Shown here in pieces: positions 35,992-44,945 of a DNA stretch of 64,000 bases (positions are counted from its first letter, which is position 1; every line of letters starts with the position of its first letter). Source of the stretch: Candidatus Rubrimentiphilum sp. (GTDB lineage: Bacteria; Vulcanimicrobiota; Vulcanimicrobiia; Vulcanimicrobiales; Vulcanimicrobiaceae); assembly GCA_035710515.1 (NCBI GenBank), contig DASTDE010000001.1, forward strand, positions 248,001 through 312,000, written 5' to 3'. Below the pieces are notes generated by a model. That model ran no database searches. It was given only the letters and a program-made list of their open reading frames with translations, and was not told the DNA's origin. The position numbers and the translations under genes are program-made.

Positions 35992-37386
35992 CTAGAGTCC
36001 GGCGACCGCAGCTGGGGCATCATAGATGCCGAGCGCGACGCGCAGTTTGATGATCGCTTCGACGTAAGCGACGCGTGCGTTGTAAAGATCGATCTGAGAA
36101 GAGAGTGCGGCCTCCTGCGCTAGCAGAACGTCGCCGATTGCAATGAGGCCGCTCCGGTATTGCAGGCGGGCGACGCGCGCCGACTCGACGGCCGCGCGCA
36201 CTTCGCCGCCGGCGTACTGCAGTTGCGCCTGCGCCGTTTGGGCCGCTCGGTAGGCTTGGCGTACTTCCAACGCCACTTGCTGATTGGCGGTATCGAGCGA
36301 GTTTTGCGCCGCGACCACTTGCGCGTCGTCGTTTTCACGTTCCGACCTGCGAGCTCCGTAGTCCCAGAGCGGCAGCGTGAAGGTGCTGATCGCTTGCAGT
36401 TGCCAAAAGCCGGGCGACCCGCGCGGAACCTTGGGCGCCTGACCCGGCGGGAATTGCGAGTTCAGCTGATCCTGCAGTTGTACGGCGTTCGTCGGCGAGA
36501 ATTGATTACCGAAAAAAGCCGACATCTGCACCGTCGGAAAGAGTTCGCGATCGAAGCCCTTGCGCGTGGTCTGCGCGGCGGCCAAGCTGGACTGCGCGCT
36601 GACAATGTCCGGCCGGTTCGCTTGCGCGATTGCGATAAGCCGGTCGAGCGGCTCCGAAGGAAGCGGCGGCTGCGCGATCGTGGACGGCACATCGAAAGCG
36701 GTATCCAGCGGCGCGCCGATCAGCTGCGCGAGCGTCTCGCGCGCGTTGGCTGCTTGCGACTGGTCTGCGATCAGGGTCGAGCGGCTTTTATCTTCGGACG
36801 CTTGGGCGCGCAGCACGTCTACTTCGGCCGCGACACCTGCGCGTGCTTTGGCTTGCGCGACGGTCAGCAGAACGTGCTGGTACTGCACGTCCGACGCCGC
36901 CAACCGCGTGGTCTCATCCTTGGTGGCAATGTCATAGAAGCCGGCCGCCACGCTGTTCGCCAGATCATCCTTCGTCTTGCGCAAGTCGGCTTGCGCCGCA
37001 GCCTCTTGCGACTTGGCGGCAAGTGCTTGGAGCGTCGAAAGAAAGCCGGTGTCGAACGTATAGTTCGAGCCGATTTGCGCGGTGTTTTGACTGAACGTGC
37101 GCGCCTGCGAGATGCCGGCTATGGCAAAGTTGCCTTGCAGGTTATTGGATTTTTGCGAGAAGTTTTGCAGCTGCCCCGTCGCGTTCGGAAGCGATGCCGA
37201 GTGCAGTTTTACGTATTGCTCGTGAAGTTGCGCGACAACGGATTGCTGTTTAATAACTTGAGGACTGTGCGTAACGGCGTATTTCACCGCGTCGGGCAGC
37301 GTCAGGCCGGCGGCGCCGGCTGATGCCGGCGCCGCTAGCGAGAGAAGCAGACATGAAGTTGCAATCGTACGCCCGCGAGCGATCAT
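35992..37386 (-). CDS. TolC-family outer-membrane efflux channel
   Basis: A 464-residue outer-membrane factor. The ATG at 37386 precedes a signal peptide (MIARGRTIATSCLLLSLAAPASA). The mature part has two TolC-type repeats with long helices rich in Ala and Gln and family motifs such as LTLPDAVKYAVTHSPQVIKQ and AYRAAQTAQAQLQYAGGEV. It starts 7 bp after the Yip1-like gene and precedes the fusion protein, completing a tripartite pump in one operon. It could also serve the orphan RND permease near 0.8-3.9 kb. Confidence 0.94.
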   Translation of the reverse strand: MIARGRTIATSCLLLSLAAPASAGAAGLTLPDAVKYAVTHSPQVIKQQSVVAQLHEQYVKLHSASLPNATGQLQNFSQKSNNLQGNFAIAGISQARTFSQNTAQIGSNYTFDTGFLSTLQALAAKSQEAAAQADLRKTKDDLANSVAAGFYDIATKDETTRLAASDVQYQHVLLTVAQAKARAGVAAEVDVLRAQASEDKSRSTLIADQSQAANARETLAQLIGAPLDTAFDVPSTIAQPPLPSEPLDRLIAIAQANRPDIVSAQSSLAAAQTTRKGFDRELFPTVQMSAFFGNQFSPTNAVQLQDQLNSQFPPGQAPKVPRGSPGFWQLQAISTFTLPLWDYGARRSERENDDAQVVAAQNSLDTANQQVALEVRQAYRAAQTAQAQLQYAGGEVRAAVESARVARLQYRSGLIAIGDVLLAQEAALSSQIDLYNARVAYVEAIIKLRVALGIYDAPAAVAGL

Positions 37387-37393
37387 GCGTGGA

Positions 37394-38146
37394 TTATCCC
37401 ATCCCGAAGTTGTGAAGCATGGCCACGCCTCCGGCGGCGAAAACCGCGCCAAGTAGAGTCACTAACGCCGCGAATCCGTATGCAACGCCGCTGCTGGTGC
37501 GTCCGGTAACGCGCAGCATTGTAGCGTTGAGGAAGAGTCCCCAGAGTGTAAATACGCTAATGGAGGACAAGAACGCCACGGTCGCGGCCGACGCATGCGG
37601 TGCCAGATATGCCAAGCTTGGCATCGCCTTCACGACATCCAGCGTGCTGTTGAAGGAGTCGGGGCTGCGCAGCATCGTGATGATTCCTAAGACAACGGCG
37701 CCCAGCCCCAGAGTGGGCACCGCGATGTTCATCGACCCGGCCCACAGCTGTTTGAAACCGGCTTGGCCGCGTCCGACGGCGTTGCCAATCAGCATGATGA
37801 GCGAATTGAAGAGGGCGGCGAAGAACAGCACAAAGATCACTGTGACATAAGCCCAGGGTGAAGGCCGGCCCGCGCGGGCGATCGCCTCTTGTTTCTGAGC
37901 CGGCGTCAAGCTCGCAAAGAACGAGTTCGTCGACATCATTTGTTGCGTCTGCACGACGCCCGCGTGACGCGCCGCCGGTCCTTGCAAATAGGTCCCGACG
38001 ATCATCAAAATGATCGCGAAGATCAACGCCCAACCCCAGGTCGGCGCGGTGCGAAGAGTTTCGAATGCTTCGGATGGCGATGCGATCGTGTTGACAACGG
38101 TCGATAAACCGCTTTGTTTAGCAGCAGCCGGTGCTGGCGTCTCCAT
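37394..38146 (-). CDS. Yip1-family multi-pass membrane protein
   Basis: A 250-residue protein with a soluble N-terminal part carrying the Yip1 signature SPSEAFETLRTAPTWGWALIFAII and about five hydrophobic segments. The ATG at 38146 has a good Shine-Dalgarno (GGGGAGGT, 7 bp upstream), which decides against the longer frame to 38188. It is the first gene of the efflux operon. Bacterial Yip1-domain proteins are poorly understood; the position suggests a role in assembling or regulating the pump. Confidence 0.85.
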   Translation of the reverse strand: METPAPAAAKQSGLSTVVNTIASPSEAFETLRTAPTWGWALIFAIILMIVGTYLQGPAARHAGVVQTQQMMSTNSFFASLTPAQKQEAIARAGRPSPWAYVTVIFVLFFAALFNSLIMLIGNAVGRGQAGFKQLWAGSMNIAVPTLGLGAVVLGIITMLRSPDSFNSTLDVVKAMPSLAYLAPHASAATVAFLSSISVFTLWGLFLNATMLRVTGRTSSGVAYGFAALVTLLGAVFAAGGVAMLHNFGMG

Positions 38147-38235
38147 GAAAAGGACCTCCCCTACAAACGGAAGCTTGCCGCTCGGCAATACGCCGTCGGC
38201 AAACCGAATGTTTCACGGGCCGCCGGGCCCCGCCT

Positions 38236-38508
38236 TTATGGACGCGGGGTGGAGAGATCGATCGGTAGATGCCGCTCGACGGCGCGGCGGACGCGGTCGA
38301 GTTCTTCCTCATGAAGTTCGAGCAGCCTTAATTGCAAGATAATCTTCGCTCGCCGCAGGGCGCGACGCGAGTAGAGTTCGATGCCCGCCGGCGGCGCGGC
38401 CAGGATAGGCCGGTGACGCGCGGGGTGACGGTGATGGCTGTAAGCGGGCGCGGCCCCAAGTGCGAGGAGCGAGGTCAGCGCCAGCGCGGCGCGGTATCGG
38501 TCGAGCAT
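38236..38508 (-). CDS. small exported His/Arg-rich protein
   Basis: A 90-residue protein beginning MLDRYRAALALTSLLALGAAPAYS, a signal peptide, followed by a His/Arg/Pro-rich stretch (HHRHPARHRP) that might bind metal. A basic amphipathic helix follows (RALRRAKIILQLRLLELHEEELDRVRRAVERHL). The frame is open eight codons upstream; the ATG at 38508 is chosen for the signal peptide. It lies about 90 bp upstream of the efflux operon on the same strand. Function unknown. Confidence 0.65.
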   Translation of the reverse strand: MLDRYRAALALTSLLALGAAPAYSHHRHPARHRPILAAPPAGIELYSRRALRRAKIILQLRLLELHEEELDRVRRAVERHLPIDLSTPRP

Positions 38509-38626
38509 AATGGCCTCCGCTCTACCAATCACGCGCTGCCCCTCGAATGTAAAGATGCGGTGAACACACCCTCTCGGCGTACTACATCGCCTTTTTAGCC
38601 TCTATCTGAGGTCCCGGCATCGCGGA

Positions 38627-39052
38627 TCAGGCCGACCCCGCAGTCTCATCGCCTACGGTGCCCGGTAAGTATCCAATGCAGGCGCCGTAGAGATCTTGCG
38701 CGCGCTGGCCCTGTGTTAAATACACAGCTCCTTCAGCATCGCTCTTGATCCGGTAAGCTGCAGTCGTTTGGCCTACGGCCCCTTGAATTTGTGCGTTTCT
38801 CTTGAAAAGTTCGGGATTTCGCGGAATTATCCGAAGCCGCGCGTTATCGCCCGAGCCGCGGAGCTCAACTCTTGCTAGCTCATCCCAGCGGACGTCGAAC
38901 ATTATTATGGTTACCAGATTCCAGCCGAAGAGCTGTCTTTGGATGAACCACCTCAGGCCGTTCTCATCCGCTTCAACTATAGTTTTCCGAGAAATGAGAA
39001 CCGCAATTCGACCGGCCTCTTGTTCTGAGCGAAATGCCACCCTTGTTGTCAA
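38627..39052 (-). CDS. hypothetical protein
   Basis: A 141-residue soluble-looking protein of mixed alpha/beta pattern. It has basic and hydrophobic strands (RIAVLISRKTIVEADENG, NLVTIIMFDVRWDELARVELRG, ARLRIIPRNPELF) and a C-terminal AYRIKSDAEGAVYLTQGQRAQ. The strand-rich middle with a final helix recalls a PH-like fold, but this is a guess. It sits at the border between the efflux operon region and the accessory region. No family recognised. Confidence 0.55.
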   Translation of the reverse strand: MTTRVAFRSEQEAGRIAVLISRKTIVEADENGLRWFIQRQLFGWNLVTIIMFDVRWDELARVELRGSGDNARLRIIPRNPELFKRNAQIQGAVGQTTAAYRIKSDAEGAVYLTQGQRAQDLYGACIGYLPGTVGDETAGSA

Positions 39053-39182
39053 TTCTTTACTTCCTTTGTAAGCAGAGGTGATGAGGGCCTTATTTTCTAG
39101 ACCTTGCCTCTTGGAGTATTGATGCGTATTTCATTTTCCCCTCGACATCCCGAAAACCAGTCCCTCGCCCGGGCGGCGCATC

Positions 39183-39404
39183 TTAGCGCGTTCTTGCTTT
39201 AATCACGCGCAGGGAGAGCGCGACTCCGGTAACCACAATGGCAAACCAGCCTATGTATGCAAAAGCCGCGTACCATGGGTATGCCGCACTTTCGTGCGGG
39301 GTAGAGAGCTGCGCAAATCTCGCAAATCCCGAAAACAAGATACTCAGGACAAACGCCCCAGCTAGCGCCCAGATCGGCGGGCTTCGTCGTGTTTTATCGC
39401 TCAT
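39183..39404 (-). CDS. small two-helix membrane protein downstream of the RHS gene
   Basis: A 73-residue protein with two hydrophobic helices (PPIWALAGAFVLSILFSGF and AAFAYIGWFAIVVTGVALSL) and a short loop. The termini are basic, so both are likely cytoplasmic. It lies 149 bp downstream of the RHS stop on the same strand. Immunity proteins of membrane-acting RHS toxins are often small, multi-helix and encoded just after the toxin. That role is possible here, but no homology supports it. Confidence 0.6.
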   Translation of the reverse strand: MSDKTRRSPPIWALAGAFVLSILFSGFARFAQLSTPHESAAYPWYAAFAYIGWFAIVVTGVALSLRVIKARTR

Positions 39405-39481
39405 TACGAAAGCATAGCAAATCGCCAGTGATCGTCAAGGCAAGAGCGCGTAGCCGCCGAGAATGGCTCGTCCATTCTTGT

Positions 39482-39516
39482 GGGGGATATCGCATCTGCG
39501 GTATCCCCCGTTTTGC
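39482..39516. other. strong hairpin beyond the RHS 3' end
   Basis: A 12-bp stem (GGGGGATATCGC with GCGGTATCCCCC, one G-T pair, loop ATCT) is followed on the plus strand by GTTTTG; a second weaker hairpin (TTTGCC/GGCAAA) lies at 39512-39529. The T run is on the plus strand, although both neighbouring genes are on minus, so its role as terminator of the RHS message is uncertain. Confidence 0.6.
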
Positions 39517-39553
39517 CTTCGCGGGCAAAGTCATACTAATCGTGCCGCGACCT

Positions 39554-42500
39554 TTAACGCGGGAACGGATTTCCAGCGGGCGCAAAGCTACTGTGATCGC
39601 AGGACCAGCAGTAGTTCATCATGCCCGGGCCGCCGTTAAGGGCGCTTTGCATCGTGTCGTATGCACCGTTTAGTCCCTCGAATGGGTCGTGGAGTACGCC
39701 ATGATGGAAGCCGTAGTTTTCCGCATTATGGACCCTTGTCACATAGAAATACTGGAGTACTTGATGGTCCATAGTTTCGAAATCTCCCCAGATGTATGTA
39801 AAGACAAACGAATTATGCGACGGAGCTGTGTCTTTGGATTTCGCATAGTCCTCGCCGATGTGCGATCCTATTGCGGCGCCGACGGCACCCGCCATTTTCG
39901 CAAGTGGCTGCGCTATCGCAGGAATTCTGACGAACGGTATTCTGAAGAGCGGCACGTCAAAGCCGGCAACGGTATCGAGTCCCTCTACGACATCCGCCGC
40001 GGTGACCTCAATCGCCGTGGATTCAAGCGCGGCCTCCCCCGCAACTACGGCGACTGCTGCAAGGACCTCCGGCGCAGCCGCAACTATCAGTACACATACG
40101 GCGACAACGGCGACGGCGCCCAGTATGAAGCCGACCGTTCCGCCGACGGTACCCCAGAAGGTCTCGCCGGCCGGATCGTTTCCGCTCGGATCGCTGAAAG
40201 CGAGCGAGTTGTCGTTGTTCCAGACATAGCTCTTCTGAGTGATGGGACTGTCGAGTCTGCCTTGGAAGGCGTCGGGAGTTGTCCATCCGCCCAGCTGCGG
40301 ATCGTATAGCCTGACACCTTGAAGAATTCCGGTTCCGTCCGAGAGCCCGTCGGTTCCCGGCATGCCCAGAATATGACCCTGGCCCACACCTCCAGCCAAC
40401 CCCGCGCTGCTCCAAGCAATTGAGGTGGGCTGTTGCATAGATTGTCCACCTACCAGAGTACAACCGTTGGCTGTGTGCGTTGTCGAGCTTGCGTCGTTGC
40501 CTGCTGCACCGGTTGCGTTATGGCAAAAGGCCACAGACCCAGCAAGACGGTCCCAGAAAGTCAGTCCTGAGTATCCGGCGTCGAGCGGCGTTACGTCTCC
40601 TCCAGCCGCTAGCTTGATATCGTCGACCTGCCCTTGCGAATTGGTGGTGAAGAGCAAACGGCCACCATCCCAATGCAAGGTGTCATAAGCGAGTTGTGAC
40701 GTCGAAGGAGTTGCGTTTGATACCCTCGGAGTGGATCCGATCAGTATTGGATGGCCGTTTGGACCCCATTGGTCGGCTGTCAGGGTATTGTATGTGCCGG
40801 CTAATCCCAGGCCGCGCGTTTGTTGCGAACCGCTGATGATACGGTTCTCCGCGTCGTACTGGCGGGTCGAGACGTAGCTGAAAGGATTTCCGAACCTGTA
40901 AATTGTGTCATCGCGAGATGTTTGTCGCCCGGCGGTATCGTAGCCAAAAGCGGTCGAGTTGCCGGTCTCACTGTTTGACGGATTATCCCAGCCTGTGGCG
41001 GTTCCGCCTGTCGCGTTCCAAGACAATTCATTCTGGTTATACGTGCCTGCTACCATGACGCCATTCGCAAAGTTGGCGTTTGCGTTTGTACCTGCCGGAA
41101 CATTTGAGCGGGAATCCATTTGCTCTTCGTGCCGATCAGTATATGCGAAGGAGCGCGTTGACGCTCCAACGTTAACGATTGAGTCCTGATAGCTGAGAAG
41201 ATCGCCTTCCGCGTCGTATGAGAACCCACTGACATTCACGGCGGGATAGTTTAGGGCGGTGACGGTTCCCGTGTTTGAGCCGTTGTTTATGTCGTAGGAT
41301 ACCGTCGTGGGTGTCGGGTTGGCCGCCGGCCCGCTCTCGCTTCGCTGAACGATTCGGCCGCCGTTACTGTAGGTCATATTGATCGCGCTATTTCCCACGA
41401 TTGCGTTACTGGATAAATTAATCTGCTGCTGTTGGAGCTTGCCGTCGGCGCGGTAGGAGTAGCTCAAGAGATTCGCTTGGCTTAGCCCCGACGAAGATAC
41501 GTCCAGTGATGAGCGACGGCCGTCAGCGTAGTAGTGATAGGTTATTGTCGCCGGCGAGGTCACCCCGCCGCCCGATGGCTCTACAGATTGCGTCTCCCTG
41601 CCGTCTGCGTCAAAGCTATAGGACTGCGCCCCAAATACGGAAGAGGTCAGGCTGACTGCGCGACCATTTGGATCATACATAGCGGTTGCTGACGGAGTAG
41701 ACCCATCGGTAAATGATACTTGGATGGTCTGACCGGCATTGTCATATGAAACATTCCCACAAACGTTCAACGCGTTGCAATGCTGAGCCAGAGCGCCGTA
41801 CGTGCCGGGCGAGCTATCGTATGTAAATGTCTCGTTCGGACCATATCTCGAGACTACCCGATCGAGCGCATCACGCGCTGTGCCCTTGATGTCTTGGAAT
41901 GCGTTGTTGTTAAGCTGGGCAAGCCCCCAGTACCAAGTCGACGTTGCGGCAAGGAGTTCTTGGGTCTTAAAAAGACTTCCGTGTGCAGCGTAGTATTGTG
42001 TAGTTCCGTTAGTGAAGCTTACGGTTCCACCTTGCGATAGATCGTACAGGTATCGAGTGATCCAAGCGTTCTGATAGACGTCCTGCGGATCTTGAGGCTG
42101 CTTAACCTCCACCAAACGGTCAACGCCGTCATACCATTTTGTTGTTGTCGCCGCAACGTTTCCAAAATGGTGTGTTTCAGTTTTTTCGTTTCCATTGAAA
42201 TCATACGTAAACGCGACAGAATGCGACCCGCAGACCGTTCCCCCGTCCATTTGGTATTGTAACGCGGATTGCCGCGCGCTGATTTGTCCATTCGAATAAT
42301 AGCAGGTGCGGATGGTCACGCCATCCGGATCCGTTGTCGAAACAGGCTGATTCATTGCATCAAACGTCGATGTCCATGTGCCGTTGCCTTTATTATGCGA
42401 CGTTAGATTGCCGAGGCCGTCGTAGGAATACGTTTGCGATGGACACCGGTTGGTGCCGTCATTTTGTGAGACGCAGTCACCCGTTTGGGCAGTAGGTAGG

Positions 42501-44587
42501 CCGAAGTCGCCGCCCTGTGCTCCGGAATCGTATGAAAACGATCGGTGATAGCCCAACGGCGTAAAAGAGCTCGTGATTCGTCCAAAGGGCTCGGCGCCGT
42601 CGCTATAATCCCAACTGTATCGCGTTGCGCCGGCTTGGTTCGGGCAGAGCGAGTCACTGCTGCCGGGACTGCCGGCCCAGTCTTGGCCTAGAGCATGCGT
42701 TCGAGTAGCATCACAATAGGCTACGATGTTGTTCGCATTGTTCGTGCGATCATAAGAATATAAGCTCGTTGGCCTGAAAGTCCCCTGACTCGTTGAGACG
42801 GCCGGAAGCGCTGCTGCGATAATGTTTCCGTTTGAATCGTAAGCGTAGTCTGAGGCATTTCCACGCTGGTCTACCATTTCCGTGGGAGCATTGTCGCTGT
42901 TCCACGTAGCCGATGAGATCAGCCAGAGAGAACCGGTCCAACTTTGAGTCTGGGTGACTCGGCCTAGTGTGTCAAAAAACCAGTTCGTCGCGTGCCCATC
43001 GAGGTCGGTAAACTGTGTTTCGCCTGAAGAGTACGAAAGAGTTAGGTATCGTATCGTGCCGTACTGATTTGGATAATTGGATTGGAGTACGGCTCCCGTA
43101 CCATCTGCAGGCGTAAAATTGCCCCAGCCGTATAGGTCAACCGCACTGATACGAGCACTGCCATCATAGTAAAAGATTGTGAAGGAACCTTCGCCGGCGC
43201 CGCTGCCGAACCACCTGGGTGAATTGGCCCAGTACATGAGACCTGTGTCCGAATAGTAACCGTATTGTTGGTGAATGGTACCTGCGTTATTGCCGGGGAG
43301 GTCAACTTCTTCTAAGTTGCTGTAGGCGTTTGACCCGCCAGGATTGGGGGCGTACTGATAAATGATCTGCTGATTATCCGGGCGCGTGATGCTCGAGAGA
43401 AGTATTTTTCCGTTGAGACTACCAAACGAGAGCGTAAGGGCCTGTCCGTTTTCATGTTGGGCAACTATTTGCGTGAGGTTGGAAGTCGTAGAAGAGTCTC
43501 CGCCTGCCCAAGAGTATGTTAAACGGATCCAGTTGTTGTTGTTGCGGCCGAAGATCATATAGAGGCGGCCGGAATATGCCGCAAGATCCGGTCTACCGCC
43601 CAAGCAATTCGTTGCGAGCCACGGTGTCCAATAGTAGTAGACCGTGCCATCTTTCTTGCCCCACAGATACCCGCAACCGCCATCAAAGCAAAGCGTCGTG
43701 TGCACTCCCGCCGGCGCCGTTAAACAACCGGTGCCATTCGGCGTATAGTCATAGCGCGCGCCGTCAGCGTCAAAAACAGAAATGCCACCAGAGGAATTGC
43801 CTGCCAGATGGGTGTCAAAAGTATTGGTCCAGCCTGAACCATAGGTACTCGGCGTAGGAGCGCCGTCATCGCTTTGCCCATTTGCGTTCCAATTGCGTAG
43901 ACTCAGGGAGTTGTAGTTCCGTTGGAAGGTGAGATTGACTCCCCGTTCGTGCACATCGACATCCGTAGTTTCCACGACCAAGTTACCATTGGCGACATTG
44001 ACCATGTACTCGCCTACCCCGGGAAGGCCACCCCCGCGATATGTCCACCACGAATTGGTTCCGGTTGGATTTGCTGCACCCATGGTGACATCCATCGGGT
44101 GGGCGCCGCTACGTAAGCTACCAACGCGCGTCGGTCGCGGTGACGTAACGCGTGAGATACCCGGGAGTGCGCGAGCGCTCTGCGCTCGGACGCTTGGGGC
44201 TGGACTTCCTGCGGCGGCAGTGGGTGGACGAAGTTTTTCTGCTTCCTTCGGTAGGAGAGGCCGCAATAACATCGCGGGCGGATTGCCACGGCTACCAGGT
44301 CCCGCTGTTGTCGGTCTAGCGAGGTTGTGGTGGAAGGCGATGCTCGGATCCAAACGCGGTGCGACAGGTCGCTTTGGTCTCGACGCGTGCATGGCCGCAT
44401 ACCGCGCTGGATCTACAATCAAGGCGAGAACCGGAGTCTGAGACCACCAGTTCCCGAGGCCTCGCATATCAAGTCGAAATTGATCAAGGACTCCGATGCT
44501 GTCTGAGCTTGTTACTGGTGCAGCGGCGGCGCCGGTGGCCTGGAGGCAAAATGTTGCTAGGAGCGTTGCGCAGATGAAGCGACGCAT
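39554..44587 (-). CDS. large RHS/YD-repeat protein with a unique C-terminal tip
   Basis: A 1677-residue exported protein. It has a signal peptide (MRRFICATLLATFCLQATGAAA), a Pro-rich N-terminal segment, a region with FQRNYNSLSLRNWN typical of the RHS shell start, and many YD repeats (for example YDSNGNIIAAALP, YDPNGRAVSLT, YDAENRIISG). The RHS core boundary is VRLYDPQLGGWTTPDAFQG...YVWNNDNSLAFSDPSGND. After it come about 205 tip residues: a very hydrophobic segment (FILGAVAVVAVCVLIVAAAPEV), a Gly/Ala stretch, and a Tyr/His-rich end (YGFHHGVLHDPFEGLNG...NYCWSCDHSS). The tip was not recognised; it may be a toxin. Base composition is visibly lower in GC than neighbours, suggesting transfer. Confidence 0.93.
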   Translation of the reverse strand: MRRFICATLLATFCLQATGAAAAPVTSSDSIGVLDQFRLDMRGLGNWWSQTPVLALIVDPARYAAMHASRPKRPVAPRLDPSIAFHHNLARPTTAGPGSRGNPPAMLLRPLLPKEAEKLRPPTAAAGSPAPSVRAQSARALPGISRVTSPRPTRVGSLRSGAHPMDVTMGAANPTGTNSWWTYRGGGLPGVGEYMVNVANGNLVVETTDVDVHERGVNLTFQRNYNSLSLRNWNANGQSDDGAPTPSTYGSGWTNTFDTHLAGNSSGGISVFDADGARYDYTPNGTGCLTAPAGVHTTLCFDGGCGYLWGKKDGTVYYYWTPWLATNCLGGRPDLAAYSGRLYMIFGRNNNNWIRLTYSWAGGDSSTTSNLTQIVAQHENGQALTLSFGSLNGKILLSSITRPDNQQIIYQYAPNPGGSNAYSNLEEVDLPGNNAGTIHQQYGYYSDTGLMYWANSPRWFGSGAGEGSFTIFYYDGSARISAVDLYGWGNFTPADGTGAVLQSNYPNQYGTIRYLTLSYSSGETQFTDLDGHATNWFFDTLGRVTQTQSWTGSLWLISSATWNSDNAPTEMVDQRGNASDYAYDSNGNIIAAALPAVSTSQGTFRPTSLYSYDRTNNANNIVAYCDATRTHALGQDWAGSPGSSDSLCPNQAGATRYSWDYSDGAEPFGRITSSFTPLGYHRSFSYDSGAQGGDFGLPTAQTGDCVSQNDGTNRCPSQTYSYDGLGNLTSHNKGNGTWTSTFDAMNQPVSTTDPDGVTIRTCYYSNGQISARQSALQYQMDGGTVCGSHSVAFTYDFNGNEKTETHHFGNVAATTTKWYDGVDRLVEVKQPQDPQDVYQNAWITRYLYDLSQGGTVSFTNGTTQYYAAHGSLFKTQELLAATSTWYWGLAQLNNNAFQDIKGTARDALDRVVSRYGPNETFTYDSSPGTYGALAQHCNALNVCGNVSYDNAGQTIQVSFTDGSTPSATAMYDPNGRAVSLTSSVFGAQSYSFDADGRETQSVEPSGGGVTSPATITYHYYADGRRSSLDVSSSGLSQANLLSYSYRADGKLQQQQINLSSNAIVGNSAINMTYSNGGRIVQRSESGPAANPTPTTVSYDINNGSNTGTVTALNYPAVNVSGFSYDAEGDLLSYQDSIVNVGASTRSFAYTDRHEEQMDSRSNVPAGTNANANFANGVMVAGTYNQNELSWNATGGTATGWDNPSNSETGNSTAFGYDTAGRQTSRDDTIYRFGNPFSYVSTRQYDAENRIISGSQQTRGLGLAGTYNTLTADQWGPNGHPILIGSTPRVSNATPSTSQLAYDTLHWDGGRLLFTTNSQGQVDDIKLAAGGDVTPLDAGYSGLTFWDRLAGSVAFCHNATGAAGNDASSTTHTANGCTLVGGQSMQQPTSIAWSSAGLAGGVGQGHILGMPGTDGLSDGTGILQGVRLYDPQLGGWTTPDAFQGRLDSPITQKSYVWNNDNSLAFSDPSGNDPAGETFWGTVGGTVGFILGAVAVVAVCVLIVAAAPEVLAAVAVVAGEAALESTAIEVTAADVVEGLDTVAGFDVPLFRIPFVRIPAIAQPLAKMAGAVGAAIGSHIGEDYAKSKDTAPSHNSFVFTYIWGDFETMDHQVLQYFYVTRVHNAENYGFHHGVLHDPFEGLNGAYDTMQSALNGGPGMMNYCWSCDHSSFAPAGNPFPR

Positions 44588-44655
44588 ATGAGAATCTCCT
44601 CGAAGCAGCGGCTTGAATCAAGCCAAAACAAATAAAGACGGCTAACAGATAACAG

Positions 44656-44686
44656 AAGTGCACCGCTTACCCATAGCGGTGCACTT
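44656..44686. terminator. perfect 12-bp hairpin, possible terminator
   Basis: AAGTGCACCGCT pairs with AGCGGTGCACTT around the loop TACCCAT; only three T follow. It lies 69 bp upstream of the RHS start. Possibly a bidirectional terminator or a small-RNA 3' end. Confidence 0.5.
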
Positions 44687-44859
44687 TGCTAAGTTCCGTT
44701 TCTAATGCGCTGATCGAGGCGTTCGTGACGGAACGTATTCACCCGGTCCACCCTCCCCGTTTCAAGTTTGCAACAAAGCGCAAACGCGCAGTCGCTTACT
44801 TGAATGGCAAGATGATAGAGCTGAAAAAATACATCGTCAACAGGTTTTACAAACAAAGT

Positions 44860-44868
44860 TGTGGATAA
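44860..44868 (-). other. single consensus DnaA box
   Basis: TTATCCACA on the minus strand in AT-rich DNA. It is a single copy with no dnaA, dnaN or repeat cluster nearby, so replication function is not claimed. Confidence 0.35.
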
Positions 44869-44945
44869 CTCTTGTTTTCTGATTGCATGCTCTTGATCGT
44901 GGGGATGCGGTAGAGTAAAGTTGGCGTAACATGATCGGGTGATTA

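Larger units (their letters stand above)
44588..44945. other. AT-rich intergenic region between RHS and secretin genes
   Basis: About 360 bp without a convincing gene. It contains a 12-bp perfect hairpin (44656-44686) and one consensus DnaA box (44860-44868). A 60-codon basic frame at 44686-44868 opens with TTG and lacks a ribosome site, so it is not called. Confidence 0.6.

Noticed and set aside
44860-44868. DnaA box as a sign of a replication origin
   Set aside because: A single consensus box; no cluster of boxes, no dnaA/dnaN/gidA genes and no strand switch typical of an origin.
44686-44868. 60-codon basic ORF upstream of the secretin
   Set aside because: TTG start without ribosome site, begins inside a hairpin tail, no family; opposite-strand frame overlaps too.
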